12,141 nucleotides of DNA from JABDLF01 sp041609715 (GTDB lineage Bacteria > Pseudomonadota > Gammaproteobacteria > Steroidobacterales > JABDLF01). The first letter of the stretch is position 1, and every line of letters starts with the position of its first letter. The translations under genes were made by a program, and so were the position numbers. The stretch is taken from NCBI GenBank assembly GCA_041609715.1, contig JBFIQI010000071.1:1-12141 (forward strand), in the 5' to 3' direction. The notes under the pieces were generated by a model, which was given only the letters and a program-made list of their open reading frames with translations, ran no database searches and was not told the DNA's origin. This document shows positions 5,622 to 12,141 of the stretch, in pieces.

Positions 5622-6656
5622 TCAGGCTTCGGCTTCGGCGACCGCCGGCTCCGCCTTTTGCTTGCTGCCTGGAAGCAGCCGGGCCCGCAGCGCCTGCTCG
5701 ATTTCCTGGGCGATTTCCGGGTTTTCCTTGAGGAAATTCCGAACGTTTTCCTTGCCCTGGCCAATGCGGTCTTTCTTGTAGCTGTACCAGGACCCCGACT
5801 TGTCGATCAGTCCGGCCTCAACACCCATATCGATCAGTTCTCCCTCGCGGGATATACCTTCGTTATAAATGATCTCGAACTCGGCTTTGCGAAACGGCGG
5901 CGCCACCTTGTTCTTGACCACCTTGACACGGGTCTGATTGCCGATAACTTCCTCACCTCGCTTGATGGCGCCGATGCGGCGGATATCAAGGCGCACCGAA
6001 GAATAAAACTTCAGGGCATTACCGCCAGTGGTGGTTTCCGGGCTGCCAAACATCACACCGATTTTCATGCGAATCTGGTTGATGAAAACGACCAGCGTAT
6101 TCGAGCGCTTGATGTTGGCGGTCAGCTTGCGCAGTGCCTGGGACATCAGCCGGGCCTGCAGACCGACATGGGAATCGCCCATCTCAACCTCGATTTCCGC
6201 TTTGGGTGTGAGTGCTGCGACCGAGTCCACTACCACGATGTCCACGGCTCCGGAACGCACCAGCATGTCGGTAATTTCCAGGGCCTGCTCGCCGGTGTCC
6301 GGCTGCGAAACCAGCAGCTCGTCAACATTGACCCCCAGCTTCTCTGCATAGATGGGATCCAGCGCATGCTCGGCATCTACGAATGCCGCGGTGCCGCCAG
6401 CTTTTTGCGCAGAAGCCACGGCCTGCAACGTCAGCGTGGTCTTGCCCGAAGACTCTGGGCCATAAACTTCGACCACCCGTCCGCGAGGCAAACCGCCGAC
6501 GCCCAGCGCCACGTCCAGTCCCAGCGAGCCGGTGGATACGACCTCCACGTCAGGCAGCGCACCGGAGTCTCCCATGCGCATTACGGATCCCTTTCCGAAC
6601 TGCTTTTCGATCTGGCTCAATGCGGCAGAAAGCGCTTTTTTCCTGTTGTCATCCAT
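5622..6656 (-). CDS. recA: Recombinase RecA
   Basis: RecA forms filaments on single-stranded DNA, drives strand exchange and triggers LexA self-cleavage in the SOS response. The ATG at 6656 gives 344 residues and is preceded by AGGTG 6 bases upstream. An in-frame GTG at 6665 would add three residues but lacks such a site. Visible: the N-terminal polymerisation helix (KKALSAALSQIEKQFGKGS), Walker A GPESSGKTT at 66-74 with Lys72, catalytic Glu96 in DAEHALD, Walker B VVVDSVAAL at 141-149, DNA-binding loop L1 (EMGDSHVGLQARL) from about 159, and loop L2 (around MKIGVMFGSPETTTGGN) at about 197-213. The C-terminal domain follows, with KENVRNFLKENPEIAQEIE. The last 15 residues are rich in Ala and Glu and less acidic than the E. 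coli autoinhibitory tail. recX follows at 11 bases; thpR lies upstream. Confidence 0.99.
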   Translation of the reverse strand: MDDNRKKALSAALSQIEKQFGKGSVMRMGDSGALPDVEVVSTGSLGLDVALGVGGLPRGRVVEVYGPESSGKTTLTLQAVASAQKAGGTAAFVDAEHALDPIYAEKLGVNVDELLVSQPDTGEQALEITDMLVRSGAVDIVVVDSVAALTPKAEIEVEMGDSHVGLQARLMSQALRKLTANIKRSNTLVVFINQIRMKIGVMFGSPETTTGGNALKFYSSVRLDIRRIGAIKRGEEVIGNQTRVKVVKNKVAPPFRKAEFEIIYNEGISREGELIDMGVEAGLIDKSGSWYSYKKDRIGQGKENVRNFLKENPEIAQEIEQALRARLLPGSKQKAEPAVAEAEA

Positions 6657-6735
6657 CAATATCACCTGTTGGTCGAGTTTGCTTCAATGCGTCTTCCATG
6701 ACGCCCGATGTGCCCGCCGGGGCCCTTAGCCGGGC

Positions 6736-6765
6736 ATTATTTCATATCCGCCGGGTGGCATACAG
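6736..6765 (-). promoter_or_regulatory. Possible recA promoter with a LexA half-site
   Basis: In the gap between thpR and recA, the minus strand has AATAAT (6736-6741, 5/6 to a -10 box). CTGTAT (6760-6765), identical to the left half of the E. coli recA SOS box (CTGTATG), lies 18 bases upstream. The other half (ATACAG expected) is missing. No good -35 hexamer is present at the right distance; ATGCCA (6756-6761) is 4/6 but only 14 bases away. The transcript would have a leader of about 75 bases. Confidence 0.3.
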
Positions 6766-6771
6766 CAGAGC

Positions 6772-7305
6772 TTATTCAACACCGCGACCCAAAGGAAACT
6801 GCGCGATCTGCCGGTACTGCGGCCCACTGGCATGGGTCACCGAATGCACCAGGCAAAACCCCCCGCAGCGCCAGTTTACCGGTGCTCCCGGTGCCAGGAC
6901 GGGGCGTTTGTTCAGTTTGCGCGCGATGGTCACGTGGGGCCGAAAAGACCGTGTCTCCAGCTCAAAGCCCGCGCCTTGCAGCGCTTTGCGCAGTTGCGCC
7001 GCCAAATCCTTGAGCGCCGGCGGCGGTGCCGAAGGTGCCAACCAGGCAACACCAGCACGCCTCCAGAACCCGGCGGTGTCCAGGGCCAGCTCAAAACCAG
7101 GCGCCGACACGCTGCGCGCCGCGGCCTTTACCCCCGGCAGCGCCTCGGCCGTAACATTGCCGAGAAACACCAGGGTGAGATGCAGCCGCTGGGCGGGTAC
7201 CAGTCGACATGGGCAGTCTTGCAGCCAGCGCCTGGCCGCGGCTGATGTGGCCGCGGCCGCCTTGTGACCGGGCCACAGGGCGAGAAACAGGCGCTGGGGC
7301 TTCAC
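6772..7305 (-). CDS. thpR: RNA 2',3'-cyclic 3'-phosphodiesterase ThpR (LigT, 2H phosphoesterase family)
   Basis: The 177-residue protein belongs to the 2H phosphoesterases, with the two HxT motifs that give the family its name: H42-L-T44 in RLHLTLVFLG and H124-V-T126 in FRPHVTIARK. Known ThpR enzymes open RNA 2',3'-cyclic phosphates to 2'-phosphates and can join tRNA halves by a 2'-5' bond in vitro; the cell role is unclear. The start is the GTG at 7305, giving MKPQRLFLALWPG, typical of the family. It overlaps the pncC stop as GTGA, indicating coupling. A longer frame from 7377 runs into the pncC gene and encodes an Arg-rich stretch unlike the family, so it was set aside. recA starts 115 bases downstream. 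Confidence 0.9.
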   Translation of the reverse strand: MKPQRLFLALWPGHKAAAATSAAARRWLQDCPCRLVPAQRLHLTLVFLGNVTAEALPGVKAAARSVSAPGFELALDTAGFWRRAGVAWLAPSAPPPALKDLAAQLRKALQGAGFELETRSFRPHVTIARKLNKRPVLAPGAPVNWRCGGFCLVHSVTHASGPQYRQIAQFPLGRGVE

Positions 7306-7784
7306 TGGGCGGCGACGCCGAGCAGGGCTTCCCTGACAGTCTGTCGACGCACCTCGCCACGATCTCCAGCGAAGCAAAACCGACGGGCCCGGATGCCTTC
7401 GACACCGGCCCAGGCAATCCAGACCGTGCCCACGGGTTTTTCCTCGCTGCCACCGTCAGGTCCGGCGACCCCGCTGACCGCAACTCCGAAAGTAGCGCGC
7501 AGCCTGGTACAAGCACCCCGGGCCATGGCCTTCACCACCGCCTCGCTGACGGCGCCCTCGCGCGCCAGGATCGCCTCGCTGACGCCCAGGATCTCGGCCT
7601 TGGCGGCATTGCTGTAGCTCACGATGCCGCCCTTGAACCAGGCAGAACTTCCGGGCAGATCGGTCAGAACCTTGGCGATCCAGCCGCCGGTGCAGGATTC
7701 GGCTGTCGCCAGCGTCGCGTTTTGCGCCAGCAACCAGCCAGCCAGCTGCCTCGCCGCCTGGGCCAATTCGGTTTCCGAGCTCAT
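7302..7784 (-). CDS. pncC: Nicotinamide-nucleotide amidase PncC (CinA C-terminal domain family)
   Basis: The 160-residue protein is a stand-alone CinA C-terminal domain. Family motifs: TAESCTGGWIA at 27-37, GGIVSYSNAAK at 52-62, GAVSEAVV at 77-84 and VSGVAGPDGG at 103-112, followed by KPVGTVW. The family converts nicotinamide mononucleotide to nicotinate mononucleotide plus ammonia in the pyridine nucleotide cycle, salvaging the NMN that NAD-dependent DNA ligase releases. The N-terminal COG1058 domain of full CinA is absent, as in E. coli PncC. The ATG at 7784 has no clear Shine-Dalgarno site and lies only about 7 bases past a -10-like TAGCAT, so it may be a nearly leaderless message. cinA-type genes beside recA are known in many bacteria. 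The stop overlaps the thpR GTG. Confidence 0.93.
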   Translation of the reverse strand: MSSETELAQAARQLAGWLLAQNATLATAESCTGGWIAKVLTDLPGSSAWFKGGIVSYSNAAKAEILGVSEAILAREGAVSEAVVKAMARGACTRLRATFGVAVSGVAGPDGGSEEKPVGTVWIAWAGVEGIRARRFCFAGDRGEVRRQTVREALLGVAAQ

Positions 7785-7789
7785 GTTTG

Positions 7790-7862
7790 GATGCTAGCAC
7801 TGCGTCAGGGCCAGCGCGCAAACCCCTCGGCCTTGCAGCACTGCCGGGGGGCGACTAGCATC
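7790..7862. promoter_or_regulatory. Divergent pncC/mutS control region with an 8-bp inverted repeat
   Basis: GATGCTAG (7790-7797) and CTAGCATC (7855-7862) form a perfect inverted repeat 57 bases apart. Each arm contains TAGCAT reading outward (4/6 to -10): at 7791-7796 toward pncC, where TGC before it makes an extended -10, and at 7856-7861 toward mutS, with TTGCAG (7833-7838) 17 bases upstream. Direct copies of AGCACTGC lie at 7796-7803 and 7837-7844. Promoter function is inferred and the hexamers are weak. Confidence 0.3.
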
Positions 7863-7893
7863 GCCGGTTCACCCTTGCCGAAATCGCCTCGCC

Positions 7894-10464
7894 ATGGCCG
7901 CGACCACCACCAGTCAACACACGCCCATGATGCGCCAGTACCTGAAAATCAAGGCGCAGCATCCCGAGCACCTGTTGTTTTATCGCATGGGCGATTTTTA
8001 TGAGTTGTTTTACGAAGATGCGCGCCGTGCCGCAAAACTGCTGGACATCGCCCTGACGGCTCGCGGCAAATCCGCCGGCGAGCCGATACCCATGGCCGGC
8101 GTGCCTTACCACAGTGCCGAGAATTACCTGGCCCGGCTGGTGCGCGCCGGTCAGTCGGTGGCCATCTGCGAACAGATCGGTGATCCCGCCGCCACCCGGG
8201 GGCCGGTTGAACGAGCCGTTACCCGGATCATTACCCCGGGCACAGTGACCGATAACGCCTTGCTGAATGCCCGCTCGGACAACCTGCTGGCAGCCGTGGC
8301 ATACAGCGCAGGTGGGGATGGCGGCATGGGTCTTGCCTGGCTGGATCTGGCCAGTGGTCGCTTTCGTTGCGTGGCGGTGGCAGACGGGCAGGAGCTGAGC
8401 GCCGAGTTGGAGCGTCTGGACCCCGCCGAGCTGTTGGTCAGTGAAGATCAGCCTGACCATGCCGAGCTGCGTTCGCGGCGCGGCCTGCAGCGGCGCCCGC
8501 CCTGGCATTTTGACTTTGATAGCGGCTACCGGCTGCTCTGTGAGCAAATGGGTACGCACGATCTCAAGGGGTTTGGTTGTGACGATCAGCCCCTGCTGGT
8601 GAGTGCAGCGGCGAGCCTGCTGCAGTATGCCGGCGAAACCCAGTTGAGTGCCCTGCCCCATGTGCGCTCGCTGGTTACCGAAAAGCGCGGTGATTACCTG
8701 GTACTGGACGCCACCACGCGGCGCAATCTCGAAATCGATCGCAGTCTTGCCGGCGACAACACCCACACCCTGGCCGGCGTACTGGACCGCTGCATCACGC
8801 CAATGGGAAGCCGTTTGCTGCGCCGCTGGCTGCAGCAACCCTTGCGCAACAACAAGGCATTGCAAGGTCGGCTTGATGCCGTGCAGGCTTTGCTGGATGC
8901 CGACAGCGAAGCCATCAGCAAGGCATTGCGCCAGGTCGGCGATACCGAACGGATTCTGGCACGGGTGGCGCTGCGCTCTGCCCGGCCCCGCGACCTGGCC
9001 AACCTGCGGGACGCCCTGGCAGCCACGCCCAATATCAGGTCATTGCTGGATGCCATGCAGCAGGCCGCGCTGGATGCTGTGACTGACGGTCTGGGCGAGC
9101 ATGGGGAAATCGCGGGGCTGCTGGCAGCAGCGTTGCAGGAAACGCCTGCCCTGGTGCTGCGCGAAGGCGGCGTTATTGCCGATGGCTTCGATGAGCAGCT
9201 GGACGAATATCGCGGCCTGCAACAGAACGCCAGCGCTTACCTGGCGGAACTCGAAGTCCGCGAGCGTCAACGCACCGGCGTATCCACCCTGAAGGTCGGC
9301 TACAACCGGGTACATGGTTATTACATAGAAATCGGGCGCAGCAAGGATGTCGAAATTCCTGCGGAGTACGTTCGCAGGCAAACCTTGAAAAACGCCGAAC
9401 GTTACATCACCCCGGAGCTCAAGGAATTCGAGGACAAGGTGCTGAGTGCCAAAGAACGGGCGCTGGCCAGGGAGAAGCACCTCTTTGATGCGCTGCTCGA
9501 TCGTCTTGGTGAGGATCTTTTCGCACTGCAGGCCACCAGCGATTGCCTCGCCCGGGTCGATGTTTTGCTCAACCTCGCTGGCAGGGCTGCAAAACTCGGC
9601 CTGTGCCGGCCGCGCCTGGCTGACTCGGCGTTAATCGATATCGAGGCTGGGCGCCACCTGGTGGTTGAGCAGGTGCTTGATGAACCCTTCGTGCCCAATG
9701 ATCTGAGGCTCGGCGATGGCCGCCGCATGCTGATCATCACCGGGCCCAATATGGGCGGGAAATCCACGTTTATGCGCCAGGCTGCCCTCATCGTGCTGCT
9801 GGCCCGCATTGGCAGCTTTGTTCCGGCGGCCCGGGCCACGGTGGGCACCATCGATCGGATCTTTTCCCGCATCGGCGCCCAGGATGATCTTGCCGGCGGT
9901 CGCTCCACATTCATGGTGGAAATGAGTGAAACGGCCAACATTCTGAATCACGCGACATCCAGCAGTCTGGTATTGATGGACGAGGTTGGCCGTGGCACCA
10001 GTACCTTTGACGGGTTGTCCCTGGCCTGGGCAGCCGCTCATCATATCGGTGAACAACTGGGCGCGCTCACGCTGTTTGCCACGCATTATTTCGAACTCAC
10101 CGAACTGGCCCGGGAATTGCCCGACTGCGCCAACGTGCATCTGGATGCCAGCGAGCATGACGGGCAGCTGGTGTTTTTGCACAGCGTAAAAGACGGCCCG
10201 GCTGACCGCAGTTATGGATTACAGGTGGCGAGCCTTGCCGGCGTGCCGCAGTCGGTGGTGACGCGGGCCGCCGACTATCTGCACACCCTTGAAGCGAATC
10301 GCCGCGAGCAGGCCGGCGAACCGGCCACGCAAAAAGAACTGCCGCTGGTGGATGCGTCCGGGGAGTCGCCCGCAATCGCAGAATTAAAGACCCTGAATCC
10401 GGACAATCTGAGTCCGCGGGAAGCCCTGCAGCTGCTGTATGCGCTCAAGGGCAAACTCAAATAG
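7894..10464 (+). CDS. mutS: DNA mismatch repair protein MutS
   Basis: The 856-residue MutS recognises mispairs and small loops and starts methyl-directed repair with MutL. The start at MAATTTSQHTPMMRQYL fits the family; the Shine-Dalgarno site is weak. The N-terminal mismatch domain has the F35-Y36-E37 reading motif in GDFYELF. Core/clamp signatures include VGYNRVHGYYIEI near 468-480 and AERYITPELKEFE near 501-513. The ATPase domain has Walker A GPNMGGKST at 617-625, STFMVEMSETA at 671-681, Walker B LVLMDEVGRGTSTFDG near 692-707, and FATHYFELTELA near 728-739. The tail has QKELPLV at 813-819, which may be a sliding-clamp-binding peptide (inference), and ends in SPREALQLLYALKGKLK. Length matches E. 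coli (853). It is the only complete plus-strand gene and ends 38 bases from the convergent hydrolase gene. Confidence 0.98.
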   Translation: MAATTTSQHTPMMRQYLKIKAQHPEHLLFYRMGDFYELFYEDARRAAKLLDIALTARGKSAGEPIPMAGVPYHSAENYLARLVRAGQSVAICEQIGDPAATRGPVERAVTRIITPGTVTDNALLNARSDNLLAAVAYSAGGDGGMGLAWLDLASGRFRCVAVADGQELSAELERLDPAELLVSEDQPDHAELRSRRGLQRRPPWHFDFDSGYRLLCEQMGTHDLKGFGCDDQPLLVSAAASLLQYAGETQLSALPHVRSLVTEKRGDYLVLDATTRRNLEIDRSLAGDNTHTLAGVLDRCITPMGSRLLRRWLQQPLRNNKALQGRLDAVQALLDADSEAISKALRQVGDTERILARVALRSARPRDLANLRDALAATPNIRSLLDAMQQAALDAVTDGLGEHGEIAGLLAAALQETPALVLREGGVIADGFDEQLDEYRGLQQNASAYLAELEVRERQRTGVSTLKVGYNRVHGYYIEIGRSKDVEIPAEYVRRQTLKNAERYITPELKEFEDKVLSAKERALAREKHLFDALLDRLGEDLFALQATSDCLARVDVLLNLAGRAAKLGLCRPRLADSALIDIEAGRHLVVEQVLDEPFVPNDLRLGDGRRMLIITGPNMGGKSTFMRQAALIVLLARIGSFVPAARATVGTIDRIFSRIGAQDDLAGGRSTFMVEMSETANILNHATSSSLVLMDEVGRGTSTFDGLSLAWAAAHHIGEQLGALTLFATHYFELTELARELPDCANVHLDASEHDGQLVFLHSVKDGPADRSYGLQVASLAGVPQSVVTRAADYLHTLEANRREQAGEPATQKELPLVDASGESPAIAELKTLNPDNLSPREALQLLYALKGKLK

Positions 10465-10502
10465 ACAAGGTAGCGGGCAGTCTTCAGTGATCCACTCGCA
10501 GA

Positions 10503-11150
10503 TCAGCCGGTCTGCGCCCGTCGAAAACGCCCATTCAAAAGGAAACAGGCCGCCTGGGAGGCAACGCTGGTACTGAACAGGGCGCTGGTGTGGCTGACCG
10601 GCAGATCAATGCTGTCTGTTGCCCCGGGGAGCCGGGTTTCTGCGATGGTCACCGTACCATCGTTGGGCTTGTCGATGGCGCCGATCAGGCGACCGAAGCC
10701 GAGACTGCGGGTTCCGGCGATCACCCCGGCTTCGCGCTCCGCTTCCCAGCTGCGTGGTCGCGGATCAAGCAGTGTCGCACGCACAGACTTGCCCAGCATC
10801 CGCGCGCCCAGGGGCAGCCGCGCCAGACTGGCGGCGGCCCGCGATCCCTGGATCGGCGAACAGAGCAACACGGCCCGGCCCGGCCTTCCAAGCGCCATGC
10901 CATGTACCAGTCGATGAATGATGACACCGCCAAGGCTGTGGCCCACGAGGTGCACCGGGCCCTGTGGCAATTGCTGGATGAAATTGGCCAGCCGCTCCAC
11001 TATCTCGCCGACGGGGTCTTTCACGGACGAGTACCTGAAACTTACGGTTGACCACCCGGTTTGAGCATGCAGGTGGCGCTGCAGCAGAAAAGATTCGATG
11101 CCCGTCATCCACAGCCCGTGGACCACAACCACCGAAGTCTGCAGCGACAT
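10503..11150 (-). CDS. Alpha/beta hydrolase, putative lipase/esterase-like (PGAP1/EstA-type fold)
   Basis: The 215-residue protein has a compact alpha/beta hydrolase pattern: an early strand and oxyanion turn VVVVHGLWMTG (7-17), the nucleophile elbow GHSLGG with Ser72, a probable acid Asp164 in NDGTVTIAET, and a probable catalytic His187 in PVSHTSALF. The order Ser-Asp-His and the DGTV context resemble lipase-type serine hydrolases such as COG1075. There is no signal peptide, lipobox or transmembrane segment, so a cytoplasmic protein is expected. The substrate cannot be told from sequence. The ATG lies 21 bases after the aspS stop with only a weak GCAGAG site before it, so it is probably the last gene of an aspS transcript. 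It converges with mutS without a visible terminator. Confidence 0.8.
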   Translation of the reverse strand: MSLQTSVVVVHGLWMTGIESFLLQRHLHAQTGWSTVSFRYSSVKDPVGEIVERLANFIQQLPQGPVHLVGHSLGGVIIHRLVHGMALGRPGRAVLLCSPIQGSRAAASLARLPLGARMLGKSVRATLLDPRPRSWEAEREAGVIAGTRSLGFGRLIGAIDKPNDGTVTIAETRLPGATDSIDLPVSHTSALFSTSVASQAACFLLNGRFRRAQTG

Positions 11151-11171
11151 GGGCGCTCTGCTACGTGCGAA

Positions 11172-12141
11172 TCAGTTGGCGTCGGGGCGCTTGCGCAAGC
11201 GTATGCCCACTTCGCGCAGCTGGGCATCGCTGACCGCACCTGGCGCGTTGGTCAGCAGGCAGGCCGCGGTCTGGGTTTTGGGAAACGCGATGACATCGCG
11301 AATGCTGTCGGCACCAGCCATCAACATCACCAGCCGATCGAGACCAAACGCAATTCCGCCGTGGGGCGGGCAACCATACTGCAAGGCATCCAGCAGGAAA
11401 CCGAATTTTTCCCGCGCCTCCGCCGCGCCGATTTCCAACAGCTCAAAGACGGTGTTTTGCATCGCCTGGTCATGAATACGCACAGAGCCGCCGCCCAGCT
11501 CGGTACCGTTCAGCACCATGTCGTAAGCACGCGACAGGGTAGCGGCCGGGTCTGCGCGCAAGGCTTCGGGATCCGCCGTGGCGGGTGCGGTAAACGGGTG
11601 ATGCAAAGAAAACCAGCGATTTTCGCCGCCATCCCACTCGAACATGGGAAATTCCACGATCCACAGCGGGGCCCAGCCATCCGCGACCAGGCCAAGGTCG
11701 TGGCCCAGCTGCGCGCGCAGTGCTCCCAGTGCGTCGTTCACCACCTGGGCCTTGTCGGCGCCGAAAAACACCAGGTCGCCGCTGGCTGCGCCGGTGCGCT
11801 CAAGGATCTTGGCAACAGCCTGGTCCGGCAAAAACTTGAGAATGGGCGACTGCAGTCCCTCCTTGCCCGCATCGATGTCATTGATCTTGATGTAGGCGAG
11901 ACCGCGGGCACCATAGCGGCCCACGAATTCTGTGTAAGTGTCGATGTCCTTGCGACTCAACGCCGCACCACCAGGCACATTGAGAGCGGCCACGCGCCCC
12001 TGGGGATCGGCTGCCGGACCCGCAAATACCTTGAACTCCACGTCCTGCAATAAATCGGCAATTTCCACCAGTTCCAGTGGGATTCTGAGATCCGGTTTGT
12101 CACTACCAAAGCGCCGCATCGCTTCGGCGTAGGTCATGCGC
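11172..12141 (-). CDS. aspS: Aspartyl-tRNA synthetase, C-terminal part (5' end outside the window)
   Basis: The frame is open at the right edge: the Met of MTYAEAMRRFGSDKPDLR is preceded by Arg and matches an internal site near residue 276 of E. coli AspRS, so about 270 N-terminal residues (anticodon-binding domain and the first part of the catalytic domain) are missing. Visible, numbered from that Met: the bacterial GAD insertion (about 20-140, with FKVFAGPA and GARGLAYIKI), WAPLWIVEFPMFE near 155-167, the HHPFTAP region at 179-185, GGGSVRIHDQ at 215-224, KFGFLLDALQYG at 244-255, and class II motif 3 GIAFGLDRLVM at 261-271 followed by IRDVIAFPK. AspRS charges tRNA-Asp (and tRNA-Asn in some bacteria); which type this is cannot be judged here. 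The ending is normal, and the hydrolase gene follows at 21 bases. Confidence 0.97.
   Translation of the reverse strand, partial: RMTYAEAMRRFGSDKPDLRIPLELVEIADLLQDVEFKVFAGPAADPQGRVAALNVPGGAALSRKDIDTYTEFVGRYGARGLAYIKINDIDAGKEGLQSPILKFLPDQAVAKILERTGAASGDLVFFGADKAQVVNDALGALRAQLGHDLGLVADGWAPLWIVEFPMFEWDGGENRWFSLHHPFTAPATADPEALRADPAATLSRAYDMVLNGTELGGGSVRIHDQAMQNTVFELLEIGAAEAREKFGFLLDALQYGCPPHGGIAFGLDRLVMLMAGADSIRDVIAFPKTQTAACLLTNAPGAVSDAQLREVGIRLRKRPDAN

Noticed and set aside
5520..6701. Long plus-strand open frame of 393 codons opposite recX and recA
   Set aside because: It runs antisense to two certain genes, has no family features, and such shadow frames are common in GC-rich DNA with high GC3.
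6712..6735. GC-rich inverted repeat before recA as a terminator of the pncC-thpR transcript
   Set aside because: Only five continuous pairs (GCCCG/CGGGC), a 14-base loop and no T run after it.
7306..7377. Longer N-terminus for thpR
   Set aside because: It lies wholly inside pncC and encodes an Arg-rich stretch; the GTG at 7305 gives the standard family start.
7855..8865. Minus-strand open frame of 336 codons opposite the start of mutS
   Set aside because: Antisense shadow of mutS, Gln/His/Gly-rich as expected for reversed codons, with no recognisable motif.
1..12141. CRISPR arrays, insertion sequences, toxin-antitoxin or phage-defence genes
   Set aside because: No repeated units, transposase or integrase motifs, or small paired genes were seen; every complete large frame is a known core gene or its shadow, apart from the small hydrolase.

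Overview
This window looks like ordinary chromosomal core sequence from a gammaproteobacterium of fairly high GC content. The protein sequences of CsrA, RecA, AlaS, LysC, MutS and AspS are close to proteobacterial forms. The order recA-recX-alaS-lysC-csrA-tRNA-Ser-tRNA-Arg joins two arrangements known in gammaproteobacteria: recA-recX-alaS-csrA, and alaS-lysC-csrA(rsmA)-tRNA as in Pseudomonas. I would not name a genus. No phage, transposon, CRISPR or defence system is visible, and the strongest observations concern how core genes may be expressed.

Layout. At the left edge (1-241, plus strand) is the tail of a gene in a very GC-rich style (about 91% G/C at third codon positions), probably a CapD/FlaA1-type nucleotide-sugar dehydratase for surface polysaccharide. 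Then come two tRNA genes on the minus strand, tRNA-Arg(ACG) at 298-374 and tRNA-Ser(GCU) at 532-621. The 157-base spacer between them holds small hairpins and a perfect TATAAT. A bidirectional-looking terminator at 791-827 ends csrA (854-1054). csrA has its own promoter region in the 229 bases before it.

From 7784 leftward runs a tight minus-strand block: pncC, thpR, recA, recX, alaS, lysC. pncC/thpR overlap by 4 bases (GTGA) and recX/alaS by 4 bases (ATGA). recA/recX are 11 bases apart and alaS/lysC 17 bases apart. It joins NAD-cycle salvage and RNA end processing (pncC, thpR), recombination (recA and its modulator recX), tRNA charging (alaS) and the first step of aspartate-family amino acid synthesis (lysC). 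recA probably also has its own promoter in the 115 bases before it.

mutS (7894-10464) is the only complete plus-strand gene. It diverges from pncC across a 109-base gap and converges on a small alpha/beta hydrolase gene (10503-11150), which follows the 3' part of aspS (11172 to the right edge) at 21 bases.

Most interesting points: (1) a likely internal ribosome binding site and GTG start in lysC, exactly where the separate beta subunit of alpha2-beta2 aspartokinases begins in other bacteria; (2) a hairpin holding the recX GTG start in its loop; (3) an abrupt change in base composition at the 3' end of tRNA-Arg, a classic island insertion point; (4) no complete LexA operator before recA; (5) mirrored -10-like elements between pncC and mutS. 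No gene-free stretch exceeds 300 bases; the longest are 622-853 and 1055-1283.
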